The translations under genes and the position numbers were made by a program. The notes below the pieces were generated by a model. It was not told the origin of the DNA. It ran no database searches and saw only the letters and a program-made list of their open reading frames with translations. Source: an uncultured Lachnospiraceae bacterium (GTDB taxonomy: Bacteria > Bacillota > Clostridia > Lachnospirales > Lachnospiraceae). Taken from it: DNA of 37,832 bases. Shown piece by piece: positions 9,262-17,389 of this stretch (within the stretch, counting starts at the first letter, position 1; the number at the start of each line of letters is the position of its first letter). The stretch covers positions 1 to 37,832 of the forward strand of contig CANQSN010000014.1 in assembly GCA_947626505.1 (NCBI GenBank), read 5' to 3'.

Positions 9262-9291
9262 TTGTTGCATTTTGTCAATATTCGTTATAGA
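9262..9291 (+). promoter_or_regulatory. Candidate promoter for the antiporter gene
   Basis: TTGTTG at 9262-9267, an 18-bp spacer and TATAGA at 9286-9291. The -10 lies within the second copy of GTTATAGAATA (9284-9294). Moderate match only. Confidence 0.35.
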
Positions 9292-9345
9292 ATAATAGGC
9301 ATGGCAAAAAGTGTCATTCAGTAATTAATTAGGAGGTACATTTAT

Positions 9346-10791
9346 ATGAAAAAGATTCCTGTAACAATAGGAATGCTGCTTTCAGCTCTACTGTTAAACA
9401 GTAATGTTGCATTTGCAGCAGAGGAAGCAGGTCATGGGCACGCAAGCATTGGAGCAGAATTGTCTCTGATATTTGTAATTCCGTTTGTCTGCATGTTGCT
9501 TTGTATTGCGATTTTTCCACTGGTAGCAGGCGAATTTTGGGAGAAGAACCGTCACTGGTTTGTAATCGGATGGTCTCTCTTGTTTTTGATTCCATTTGCC
9601 ATTAAATATGGAATGGGAGCTATGTCGGAGAACTTGTTGGAGACTATTGTAGGAGATTACCTTACATTTATTGTATTGTTGTTTGGATTGTTTTGTGTGG
9701 CAGGCAATATTTCATTGGAGGGTGATTTGGCAGGTTCGCCAAAGGTAAATGTAATAATGCTTTTAATTGGTACGTTATTGTCAAGCTGGATTGGTACGAC
9801 AGGAGCATCAATGGTGATGATTCGTCCGCTTATCCGCGCTAATAAATGGCGTAAGCGTAAAGTACATATTATAGTATTCTTTATATTCTTGGTATCTAAT
9901 ATTGGCGGCTGTCTTACGCCTGTAGGAGATCCGCCGCTGTTGATGGGCTTTATGCGAGGAGTTGGTTTCTTCTGGAGTCTTCGTTTAATCCGTATGATGC
10001 TGGTAAATGTAGCGCTGCTGCTTATCGTGTTTACGATTTTGGATGTGCGTGCATATAAGAAGGATTTGGCGGATGGACTTAAGCCGGAACAGGGTGAGGA
10101 AAAGGCGCCTCTTCGTCTGGATGGCGCGCATAATATTATTTTCCTGATTTGTATTGTAGGCGCTGTAATATTAAGCGGCGTTCTTCCAAGCGTATTTGAG
10201 AAAGCCGGAATTGCGCCGGGTATACATATCTATGGCGATGTTACATTAGGTTTCCCTGCAATTATTGAATGCGTCATTATTTTATTGGCGGCATTTTTAT
10301 CCTATAAGACTACTAATAAGCAGGTGCGTGAAAATAATCACTTTACTTGGGATGCTATTGAGGAAGTGGCAGTTTTGTTCATTGGTATCTTTATTACTAT
10401 GATTCCGGCGCTGCTGATATTAAAGGCCAGAGGTTCTGAGCTGGGACTTGACAGTCCATGGCAGATGTTCTGGGGGACAGGTATTTTATCTTCCTTCCTT
10501 GATAATACTCCTACGTATCTTGTATTTATGACTACAGCAGGAGCATTGGGAGCGACGGAAGGTCTGGCGACTACTGTGGGAACGATAAGCGTCGTTATGC
10601 TAGAGGCTATTTCCTGCGGTGCAGTGTTCATGGGAGCTAACACTTACATTGGTAACGCTCCGAATTTCATGGTACGCTCTATTGCAGAGGAAAACGGTAT
10701 TAAGATGCCATCCTTTTTTGGATATATGGGTTGGTCGTTGTGCTGTTTGATTCCGGTATTTCTTATTGATACATTGATATTCTTTATTTAA
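9346..10791 (+). CDS. NhaD/UIT-type sodium:proton antiporter (ion transporter superfamily)
   Basis: A 481-residue polytopic membrane protein with about 11-12 hydrophobic segments and an N-terminal signal-like segment ending in AFAAEE. The fold signature of this superfamily appears twice. In the first half, TGASMVMIRPLI is followed by NIGGCLTPVGDPPLL. In the second half, FLDNTPTYLVF is followed by GANTYIGNAPNFMV. These paired loops contain the helix-breaking Gly/Pro/Asn residues expected at the ion-binding site of NhaD, ArsB and citrate-carrier relatives. Related proteins are annotated as Na+/H+ antiporters, but the substrate cannot be proven from sequence. The start has an excellent AGGAGG site. 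The gene is monocistronic, ending before the terminator at 10835-10868. Confidence 0.82.
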   Translation: MKKIPVTIGMLLSALLLNSNVAFAAEEAGHGHASIGAELSLIFVIPFVCMLLCIAIFPLVAGEFWEKNRHWFVIGWSLLFLIPFAIKYGMGAMSENLLETIVGDYLTFIVLLFGLFCVAGNISLEGDLAGSPKVNVIMLLIGTLLSSWIGTTGASMVMIRPLIRANKWRKRKVHIIVFFIFLVSNIGGCLTPVGDPPLLMGFMRGVGFFWSLRLIRMMLVNVALLLIVFTILDVRAYKKDLADGLKPEQGEEKAPLRLDGAHNIIFLICIVGAVILSGVLPSVFEKAGIAPGIHIYGDVTLGFPAIIECVIILLAAFLSYKTTNKQVRENNHFTWDAIEEVAVLFIGIFITMIPALLILKARGSELGLDSPWQMFWGTGILSSFLDNTPTYLVFMTTAGALGATEGLATTVGTISVVMLEAISCGAVFMGANTYIGNAPNFMVRSIAEENGIKMPSFFGYMGWSLCCLIPVFLIDTLIFFI

Positions 10792-10834
10792 AAAAAATAA
10801 GTGGAAGTATATAAAGCAATTTTAAACTGTAATT

Positions 10835-10868
10835 GGGAGCCATAAATATAATATGGTTCCCTTTTTTT
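10835..10868 (+). terminator. Intrinsic terminator of the antiporter gene
   Basis: GGGAGCCATA (10835-10844) pairs with TATGGTTCCC (10852-10861), a 10-bp stem with one G-U pair, followed directly by seven T. Confidence 0.92.
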
Positions 10869-10876
10869 ATATTCTC

Positions 10877-10905
10877 TTGCATTTACAGACGGTTTTCGAT
10901 ATAAT
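10877..10905 (+). promoter_or_regulatory. Near-consensus promoter for the CheX-like/receiver pair
   Basis: TTGCAT at 10877-10882, exactly 17 bp, TATAAT at 10900-10905. It lies just behind the preceding terminator and about 30 bases before the ATG at 10937. Confidence 0.75.
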
Positions 10906-10936
10906 AATGATAGATTTAAAAAGGGGGTACAAGATA

Positions 10937-11833
10937 ATGTTTGGCAGTTATTTTGGACACTATTTAACAGAGCAGGGTATAATCACTGCAGACCAGATGA
11001 CAGAAGTAATGCAGGCGCAGAAGTCTGCCAGAGTGAAGGTGGGGCTTTTAGCAGTTGCTTCAGGTTTACTGACAGAGCAGCAGGCTGATAAGATTAACAT
11101 GCTTCAACAGAAAATGGACAAGCGTTTTGGAGATATTGCTGTTGAGCAAGGATATCTGACGGAGGAACAGGTTCAGGAGCTTCTTGATAAGCAGGGTGAG
11201 GATTATTCCACATTTGTACAGACTATGGTGGACAAGGGTATTATGACGCTTTCTGAGCTGACGGAGAAGGTAGAGGAATTTAAGGAAGCGGGAGGATATT
11301 CGGATGCGGAGCTTGAAGCCCTTAAGAGCGGCGATATAGACCGTATTGTGCCGATTTTTATGAAGGAACCGGCATTGTCAAGGTTACATAAGGAGTATGC
11401 GGCTGTAGTTATGCGAAGTATTTTGCGCTTTATTGATACAGATATAAGAATGGAGCATATTGAAAAGCTTAAACCGTTTCAAGGAATATGCGGCGTGGAA
11501 CAGAAGATGTTCGGAGACCAGATGTTATATACCGGAATTTTTGGAGATAAACCGGCGATTTTGGATATTGCGTCTACATTTGGAGGGGAAGATTTCACAG
11601 AGGTGAATGCAGAATCTTTGGATGCTGTGGCAGAATTTTTGAATGTCAATAATGGTTTATATGTAACAGCCATGAGCGGAGAGTGGATTGAGCTTGATTT
11701 AGAGCCGCCTATGATGTATCCTGAGCAAAAGACGATTTCATCAGAGGGCATTGCTTACAGAATTCAGGTGTATTTGTCAGGCAAGAAAGTGAATATAGTT
11801 TTTAGTTTAAATACAGACGTAAGTGTGGATTAG
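10937..11833 (+). CDS. CheX-like chemotaxis phosphatase with N-terminal T2SSE_N-like repeats
   Basis: A 298-residue cytosolic protein in two parts. Residues 1-90 hold two copies of a short helical motif of the type found at the N-terminus of GspE/PilB ATPases (LTEQGIITADQMTEVMQAQ, then a second copy around YLTEEQVQELLDKQ). Residues from about 145 resemble the CheX/CheC fold, with the Glu-x-x-Asn active-site motif as Glu233-Phe-Leu-Asn236 (EFLNVNNG). In CheX this helix dephosphorylates CheY. The next gene, 18 bp downstream, is a CheY-like receiver and is its likely partner. The ATG at 10937 is chosen over the upstream in-frame codon at 10853 because AAAGGGGG precedes it and the frame upstream runs through the promoter. 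The fusion architecture is unusual. Confidence 0.75.
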   Translation: MFGSYFGHYLTEQGIITADQMTEVMQAQKSARVKVGLLAVASGLLTEQQADKINMLQQKMDKRFGDIAVEQGYLTEEQVQELLDKQGEDYSTFVQTMVDKGIMTLSELTEKVEEFKEAGGYSDAELEALKSGDIDRIVPIFMKEPALSRLHKEYAAVVMRSILRFIDTDIRMEHIEKLKPFQGICGVEQKMFGDQMLYTGIFGDKPAILDIASTFGGEDFTEVNAESLDAVAEFLNVNNGLYVTAMSGEWIELDLEPPMMYPEQKTISSEGIAYRIQVYLSGKKVNIVFSLNTDVSVD

Positions 11834-11851
11834 CAGGGAGGTTTAAGAATT

Positions 11852-12214
11852 ATGGCAAAAATTTTGATTGTAGACGATTCTCTGACGTCCAGAAAGATAC
11901 TAAAGGGAATTCTGGAGACAGCAGGACATGAGATTGTAGGAGAAGCTCCTGATGGAGTACAGGGGGTTGATTTGTATAAAAAATTACAGCCGGATATAGT
12001 AACATTAGATATTACTATGCCGGTGATGGATGGAATAGGGGCGTTAAAGGAGATTAGGGATGTTGATCCTGATGCTAAGGCAATTATGGTAACAGCAGCG
12101 GGACAGAAGTCTAAGATGGTTGAGGCAGTAAAATACGGAGCAGCAGAATTTGTGGCTAAGCCCTTTGATGAGGATCAGCTTTTAGAAGTTGTTCATCGTG
12201 TCGTAGAAGGATAA
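11852..12214 (+). CDS. CheY-like single-domain response regulator
   Basis: A 120-residue receiver with no output domain. All phosphorylation residues are present: acidic pair Asp8-Asp9, phosphoacceptor Asp53 (TLDITMPVMDG), Thr81 and Lys103 (FVAKPF). It lies 18 bp after the CheX-like gene with its own GGGAGG site, so the two form an operon read from 10877-10905. It could be the motor-binding CheY or a receiver dedicated to another process. The absence of other chemotaxis genes nearby favours a stand-alone CheX/CheY pair, and the kinase must be encoded elsewhere. Confidence 0.9.
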   Translation: MAKILIVDDSLTSRKILKGILETAGHEIVGEAPDGVQGVDLYKKLQPDIVTLDITMPVMDGIGALKEIRDVDPDAKAIMVTAAGQKSKMVEAVKYGAAEFVAKPFDEDQLLEVVHRVVEG

Positions 12215-12223
12215 AGAAAAGAG

Positions 12224-12251
12224 AAAAGGCGTTCGGAAAGAGCGCCTTTTA
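12224..12251 (+). terminator. Terminator of the CheX/CheY operon
   Basis: AAAAGGCG (12224-12231) and CGCCTTTT (12243-12250) form an 8-bp stem ending in T residues, ten bases after the receiver stop codon. Confidence 0.75.
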
Positions 12252-12295
12252 TTATGACAATAAGATGTTACATATATAAAGTAAGGAGGAAAATA

Positions 12296-15200
12296 ATGGC
12301 TAATGTAAGACGTGTTTATGTTGAGAAGAAGGCCGATTACGCAGTGCCGGCAAAGGAACTTAAGGAGGAGGTAAGAGGGTATCTTGGAATTAAGACAGTA
12401 GATTCTGTCCGTATTTTAGTCCGATACGATATTGAGAATATTTCAGATGAAACCTACAAAAAGGCGCTTAATACTGTTTTCTGCGAGCCGCCGGTCGACG
12501 ACCTATATGAGGAGGAATTTCCAATGAAGGACGGGGATACTGTTTTTTCTGTGGAATATCTTCCCGGACAATTTGACCAGAGAGCAGATTCGGCAGAGCA
12601 GTGTGTTAAGCTTCTTAATGAAAATGAGGAGCCTGTTATCCGTTCTGCCACTACCTATGTAATTAGCGGAGCAGTGACAGAGGAAGATAAAGCAGCCATT
12701 ATGGAGCATTGTATTAATCCTGTGGATAGCAGGGCGACTGGCCTTAAAAAGCCTGATACATTGATTCAGAAGTTTGATTCTCCAAAGGACGTTAAGATTT
12801 TTGATGGCTTTAAGGATATGGCAGAGGACGATTTGAAGGAGCTTTATGATTCTCTGGGGCTTGCCATGACATTTAAGGATTTCCTCCACATTCAGAATTA
12901 TTTTGCAAATGAAGAAAACAGGAATCCATCAATGACAGAAATTCGGGTGCTGGATACTTATTGGTCAGACCATTGCCGGCATACTACATTTTCTACTGAA
13001 TTGAAAAATATTACCTTTGAGGATAGTTTTTATAAAACTCCTGTTGAGAAAACATATAACAGATATTTGGATATTTATAAGGAGATGTATAAGGACAGAG
13101 ATGATAAATATGTCTGTCTTATGGATATTGCATTGATGGCAATGAAAAAGCTAAAGAAGGATGGCAAGTTAGAAGATATGGAGCAGTCCGACGAAATCAA
13201 TGCATGTTCTATTGTGGTACCTGTTGAGATTGATGGAAAGAAGGAGGAATGGTTAGTTAGTTTCAAGAATGAGACACATAACCACCCTACGGAGATTGAG
13301 CCTTTTGGAGGGGCGGCTACCTGCCTTGGCGGAGCTATAAGAGATCCTTTGTCGGGACGTTCATATGTGTATCAGGCAATGCGTGTTACCGGTGCAGCAG
13401 ATCCAACAGTGTCCTTAAAGGATACCATGCCGGGCAAACTGCCTCAGAGAAAGATTGTAAATGGCGCTGCTGACGGTTACAGCTCTTATGGTAATCAGAT
13501 TGGACTTGCTACGGGATTGGTTGATGAGATTTATCATCCTAACTATGTGGCAAAGAGAATGGAGATTGGCGCAGTTATGGGCGCTGCTCCAAGACGTGCG
13601 GTTAAGCGTCTTAATTCCGATCCCGGTGATATTATCGTGCTGCTTGGAGGACGTACCGGACGTGATGGCTGTGGAGGCGCAACAGGTTCTTCCAAGGCGC
13701 ATACTACTAAATCTTTAGATACATGCGGCGCCGAGGTGCAGAAGGGCAATCCGCCAACGGAGAGAAAGCTGCAAAGACTTTTTAGACGAGAGGAGGCTGC
13801 CGCGCTTATTAAGAAATGTAATGATTTTGGCGCAGGAGGAGTTTCTGTTGCTATAGGCGAGCTGGCGCCGGGACTTACCATTGATTTGGATAAGGTTCCC
13901 AAGAAATATGCCGGACTTGACGGAACGGAACTGGCAATTTCTGAGTCTCAGGAACGTATGGCTGTTGTGCTTGATCCAAAGGATGTAGACTTGTTTATGA
14001 AGTATGCAGAGGAGGAAAATCTTGAGGCGGTTACTGTGGCAGTGGTTACAGCAGAACCAAGACTTATCCTTAACTGGCGTGGTAAGGAGATTGTTAATAT
14101 TTCCAGAGCTTTCCTTGACACAAATGGGGCGCATCAGGAAAATGACGTCTATGTAGAGCTTCCAAAGCAGGAGGATAATGATTTTAAAAAGAGTGTGAAG
14201 AAGGATGATATTAGAAAGGTATGGCTTGACACCCTGTCAGACCTTAATGTATGTTCCAAAAAAGGGCTTGTGGAGATGTTTGACAGCTCTATAGGCGCAG
14301 GCTCAGTTGTTATGCCATATGGAGGTACTTACCAGTTGTCCCCTGTCCAAACTATGATTGCAAAGCTGCCGGTGCTCACAGGAAATACTGATACCATTAC
14401 TATGATGAGCTATGGATATGATCCGTACTTAACCTCATGGAGTCCTTATCATGGAGCAATTTATGCAGTAATACATTCAATTGCTAAAATTGTGGCAAGC
14501 GGTGGAGATTATAGAAAAATACGTTTTACATTCCAAGAATACTTTAAGCGGTTAGGGGAAGAACCATCAAGATGGGGACAGCCATTTGCCTCGCTGCTTG
14601 GAGCATTTGATGCGCAGATGGGATTTTCACTGCCCTCTATTGGCGGCAAGGATTCCATGTCCGGAACGTTCAACGATATTGATGTACCGCCAACACTTGT
14701 TTCATTCGCTGTAGATGTGGCAGAAAAGCAGGATGTTGTTACCTCCGAGCTTAAGAATGCGGGAGATAAGCTTATTCTCTTTAATATTCATAGAGACGAG
14801 TATGATTTGCCAGATTATGAAGGCATAATGAAGTTATATGACAGCATACATGACATAACTGCTTCCGGTAAGGCTAGAGCATCTTATGCTGTGGGATTTG
14901 GCGGCGTTATCGAGGCAGTTTCTAAGATGGCATTTGGCAATAAATTAGGGGTTGCAATTGCAGATGATGTGACTTTGGAGGAATTGACGGAAAAATGCTA
15001 TGGAGCAATATTGCTGGAGGTACCAAAGGATGCTATTGCTTCCATTAAGGCAGATTATAAAGTAGTTGGTGAGATTGTGGAGAATGCTGCATTCACCTAT
15101 AAGGACGTATCAATTTCCATGGAAGATGCGATTGAGGCGTGGATGTCAAAGCTTGAAAAGGTGTTTCCTACATCCTCAAATGTGGAGCAGAAAGAGCTTG

Positions 15201-16051
15201 ACACAAAGCTTTATGATACAAAGGATATTTATGTGTCAAAGAATAAGGTTGCAAAACCTAAAGTGTTTATTCCTGTATTTCCCGGAACAAACTGCGAATA
15301 TGACACTGCGAAAGCATTTGAAGAAGCCGGAGCAGAGCCTGTTGTGAAGGTATTTAGAAATCTGACTGCGGAAGGTATAAGGGATTCAGTGGATATTTTC
15401 ACTAAGGAGATTTCAAGGGCGCAGATGATTATGTTTCCGGGAGGCTTTAGTGTCGGAGATGAACCGGATGGCTCCGGCAAGTTTATTGCAACTGCTTTTA
15501 GAAATGCTAAGATTAAGGAAGCGGTTATGGAATTACTTAATAATCGCGACGGTTTGGTATTGGGAATTTGCAATGGCTTCCAGGCATTGATTAAGCTGGG
15601 GCTTGTACCCTATGGGGAGATTCGGGAACAAAAGGATAATTCTCCTACTCTTACCATAAACAGTATTGGACGTCATGTGTCAAAGATGGTGTATACTAAG
15701 GTAGTCACAAATAAGAGCCCATGGCTGTTAAATGCTGAGCTGGGCGGAATTTATGCAGTTCCGGCTTCACATGGTGAAGGAAGGTTTGTGGCTGATAAGG
15801 AGTGGATTGACAAGCTGTTTGCAAATGGACAGGTGGCAACGCAGTATGTGGATGTTGATGGTAATCCTACCATGAATGAGGACTTTAATATAAATGGTTC
15901 GTACTGTGCAATTGAGGGTATTACAAGTCCGGATGGAAGAGTGCTCGGCAAGATGGCGCATTCCGAGAGAATTGGAGATAGTGTGGCAATTAATATTAAT
16001 GGAAATCAAAATCAGAAGCTGTTTAAATCAGGAGTAGAGTATTTTAAATAA
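12296..16051 (+). CDS. purL: Phosphoribosylformylglycinamidine synthase, single-chain
   Basis: Fourth step of purine synthesis: FGAR + glutamine + ATP gives FGAM. At 1251 residues this is the large form, with synthetase and glutaminase in one chain, rather than the PurS/PurL/PurQ complex of Bacillus. Visible motifs are DHCRHTTF near residue 224 (catalytic-region His226), the ATP site KNETHNHPTEIEPFGGAA, a second AIR-synthase-like half (SIGGKDSMSGTF), and a C-terminal class I amidotransferase with MFPGGFSVGDE, nucleophile Cys1092 in GICNGFQ, and ASHGEGRF supplying His/Glu. The sequence resembles the clostridial single-chain clade. TAAGGAGG fixes the ATG at 12296 rather than 12254. No purine riboswitch or other pur genes are visible nearby. 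Confidence 0.97.
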   Translation: MANVRRVYVEKKADYAVPAKELKEEVRGYLGIKTVDSVRILVRYDIENISDETYKKALNTVFCEPPVDDLYEEEFPMKDGDTVFSVEYLPGQFDQRADSAEQCVKLLNENEEPVIRSATTYVISGAVTEEDKAAIMEHCINPVDSRATGLKKPDTLIQKFDSPKDVKIFDGFKDMAEDDLKELYDSLGLAMTFKDFLHIQNYFANEENRNPSMTEIRVLDTYWSDHCRHTTFSTELKNITFEDSFYKTPVEKTYNRYLDIYKEMYKDRDDKYVCLMDIALMAMKKLKKDGKLEDMEQSDEINACSIVVPVEIDGKKEEWLVSFKNETHNHPTEIEPFGGAATCLGGAIRDPLSGRSYVYQAMRVTGAADPTVSLKDTMPGKLPQRKIVNGAADGYSSYGNQIGLATGLVDEIYHPNYVAKRMEIGAVMGAAPRRAVKRLNSDPGDIIVLLGGRTGRDGCGGATGSSKAHTTKSLDTCGAEVQKGNPPTERKLQRLFRREEAAALIKKCNDFGAGGVSVAIGELAPGLTIDLDKVPKKYAGLDGTELAISESQERMAVVLDPKDVDLFMKYAEEENLEAVTVAVVTAEPRLILNWRGKEIVNISRAFLDTNGAHQENDVYVELPKQEDNDFKKSVKKDDIRKVWLDTLSDLNVCSKKGLVEMFDSSIGAGSVVMPYGGTYQLSPVQTMIAKLPVLTGNTDTITMMSYGYDPYLTSWSPYHGAIYAVIHSIAKIVASGGDYRKIRFTFQEYFKRLGEEPSRWGQPFASLLGAFDAQMGFSLPSIGGKDSMSGTFNDIDVPPTLVSFAVDVAEKQDVVTSELKNAGDKLILFNIHRDEYDLPDYEGIMKLYDSIHDITASGKARASYAVGFGGVIEAVSKMAFGNKLGVAIADDVTLEELTEKCYGAILLEVPKDAIASIKADYKVVGEIVENAAFTYKDVSISMEDAIEAWMSKLEKVFPTSSNVEQKELDTKLYDTKDIYVSKNKVAKPKVFIPVFPGTNCEYDTAKAFEEAGAEPVVKVFRNLTAEGIRDSVDIFTKEISRAQMIMFPGGFSVGDEPDGSGKFIATAFRNAKIKEAVMELLNNRDGLVLGICNGFQALIKLGLVPYGEIREQKDNSPTLTINSIGRHVSKMVYTKVVTNKSPWLLNAELGGIYAVPASHGEGRFVADKEWIDKLFANGQVATQYVDVDGNPTMNEDFNINGSYCAIEGITSPDGRVLGKMAHSERIGDSVAININGNQNQKLFKSGVEYFK

Positions 16052-16075
16052 AAATATTAATTATCACAATATTTT
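16051..16075 (+). terminator. Weak AT-only hairpin after purL
   Basis: AAAATATT and AATATTTT form an 8-bp stem composed only of A-T pairs, immediately after the purL stop. This is weak support for termination. Confidence 0.25.
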
Positions 16076-16108
16076 AATAAAAAAGCACTATGAATTTGCA
16101 GGAAAATG

Positions 16109-16139
16109 TTGTAAAATAAAAATGTATGTAGCTTATAAT
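16109..16139 (+). promoter_or_regulatory. Possible promoter for the CHAP-like protein
   Basis: TTGTAA at 16109-16114 and a perfect TATAAT at 16134-16139, but with a 19-bp spacer. It lies 48 bases before the start codon. Confidence 0.35.
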
Positions 16140-16186
16140 TTTTAACGTAACTTGATAACAAAATAATAATATACGGTGGTGAAAGA

Positions 16187-17263
16187 ATGAAAACAAAGCG
16201 GGGGCTTAGATTAGTTTCATTCCTGATGGCTGTATGCATGCTTACCCTGGGGGCGCAGGTGATTGAGGGTGAAGCAGCTTCAGGAACACAGATTACTATT
16301 ACAGCAGATGGACAGGTTGTAGATACTTTTAACGGAGTACCGGCGGTTTATCGTCCGGGTGCGTGGGACGGAACAGATTCAGTTTATGGATGTCATGCAT
16401 ATGTAATTAATTATTATAAGACTATATATGGCAAGACTGTTTATAATCTGTTTCACAAACAGACTCCCATGACTTACGGGGATTATTTTGTGGTGGTATC
16501 AGATCCACAGCCGGGAGATATTTGCGCACAGATAAAGAGCAGTACAAACCATTGGTCAATTGTAAAGTCTGTATCCGGCGATAATGTAACAGTTATAGAC
16601 CAGAATAACAAATGGGTAATACAAGGCGTTACTTATGCATATTCAAACTATACGTACAGCAAATCAGAGGTAACATTTTACAGGCTTGCTTCCATGGTGA
16701 ACGGTGGAGATGTGACAACTCAGGCGCCGCCTTTTACAGAGACTGAGGTTGCGACAACTCAGGCAGCAACGACACAAACTGTATCGGGCGCTGTGATGAA
16801 CGTAAACAAGGGTTGTAAAAAACGTATTACAGCAAAGTATGTTGCGCGTTTGTCTGAGATGAAGGCAGTATCTTGGAAGAGCAGTAAGAAAAAGATTGCA
16901 AAGGTATCCAATAAGGGATATGTGACAGGAGTCAAGAAGGGTTCTGCAACAGTTACAGGTACGTTTTCTGATGGACAAAAGGTAGCTTTAAAGGTAAAAG
17001 TAAAGGTACCTAAGGTAGAAGCCACATCTTTGAAGCTTATAAGCAAGGATGTTACATTGCCAAAGAATACGTCATGGACGTTGACTGCAAAGATGAAGCC
17101 GGCAAGAGCTACATCAACATTGTCATTTAAGAGTTCCAATCCATCTATTGCGACAGTGAATAGCCATGGTGTTGTAACCTCCGGTGATGTACGCGGCAAT
17201 ACAATAATAACAGTTAAAACTTCTAATGGATTGAAAAAGAAATGTATTGTAAGAGTGTATTGA
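16187..17263 (+). CDS. Secreted CHAP-like cysteine-peptidase-fold protein with two Ig-like (Big_2) modules
   Basis: A 358-residue exported protein. A signal peptide covers residues 1-30 (ending GEAASG). Residues 45-170 look like a CHAP/NlpC-P60-type amidase domain, with candidate nucleophile Cys69 in VYGCHAYV, candidate His122 in NHWSIVKSV, and Asp138/Asn140 downstream, so it may cut peptidoglycan cross-links or stems. A Thr-rich linker (about 175-202) leads to two Big_2-type modules with the SKKKIAKVSNKGYVTGVKKG pattern, probably for wall or surface binding. Similar lysine-rich modules end the LRR protein at 33231-37193. No LPXTG sorting signal is seen. GGTGGTGAAA precedes the ATG. Enzymatic activity is inferred from the spacing of Cys and His and is not certain. 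Confidence 0.75.
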   Translation: MKTKRGLRLVSFLMAVCMLTLGAQVIEGEAASGTQITITADGQVVDTFNGVPAVYRPGAWDGTDSVYGCHAYVINYYKTIYGKTVYNLFHKQTPMTYGDYFVVVSDPQPGDICAQIKSSTNHWSIVKSVSGDNVTVIDQNNKWVIQGVTYAYSNYTYSKSEVTFYRLASMVNGGDVTTQAPPFTETEVATTQAATTQTVSGAVMNVNKGCKKRITAKYVARLSEMKAVSWKSSKKKIAKVSNKGYVTGVKKGSATVTGTFSDGQKVALKVKVKVPKVEATSLKLISKDVTLPKNTSWTLTAKMKPARATSTLSFKSSNPSIATVNSHGVVTSGDVRGNTIITVKTSNGLKKKCIVRVY

Positions 17264-17389
17264 TTATATAATTTTATAAGAAATAAGGAGGAAAAACATT
17301 GACATTAAGGTAACTTTTTTGTTGATGTTTTTCTAATATAGCGAAGGCTCTTTATTTTGGCTTTCACTATAGCAGGGAAAGGAGATAAC
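17264..17389 (+). promoter_or_regulatory. Leader with orphan ribosome binding site and strong hairpin before the DUF1015 gene
   Basis: At 17285-17294 an ideal AAGGAGG is followed at proper distance by TTG, but the frame closes after four codons (MTLR, stop). Further on, 17337-17371 can form a 13-pair stem with two wobbles and one mismatch around a T-rich loop. The hairpin ends about ten bases before the real AAAGGAG site of the next gene. It has no T tract, so it is not a normal terminator. A regulatory leader or a relic of a deleted gene are both possible. Confidence 0.4.

Noticed and set aside
12215-12295. Purine riboswitch before purL
   Set aside because: Only 81 bases are present, mostly the terminator of the previous operon.
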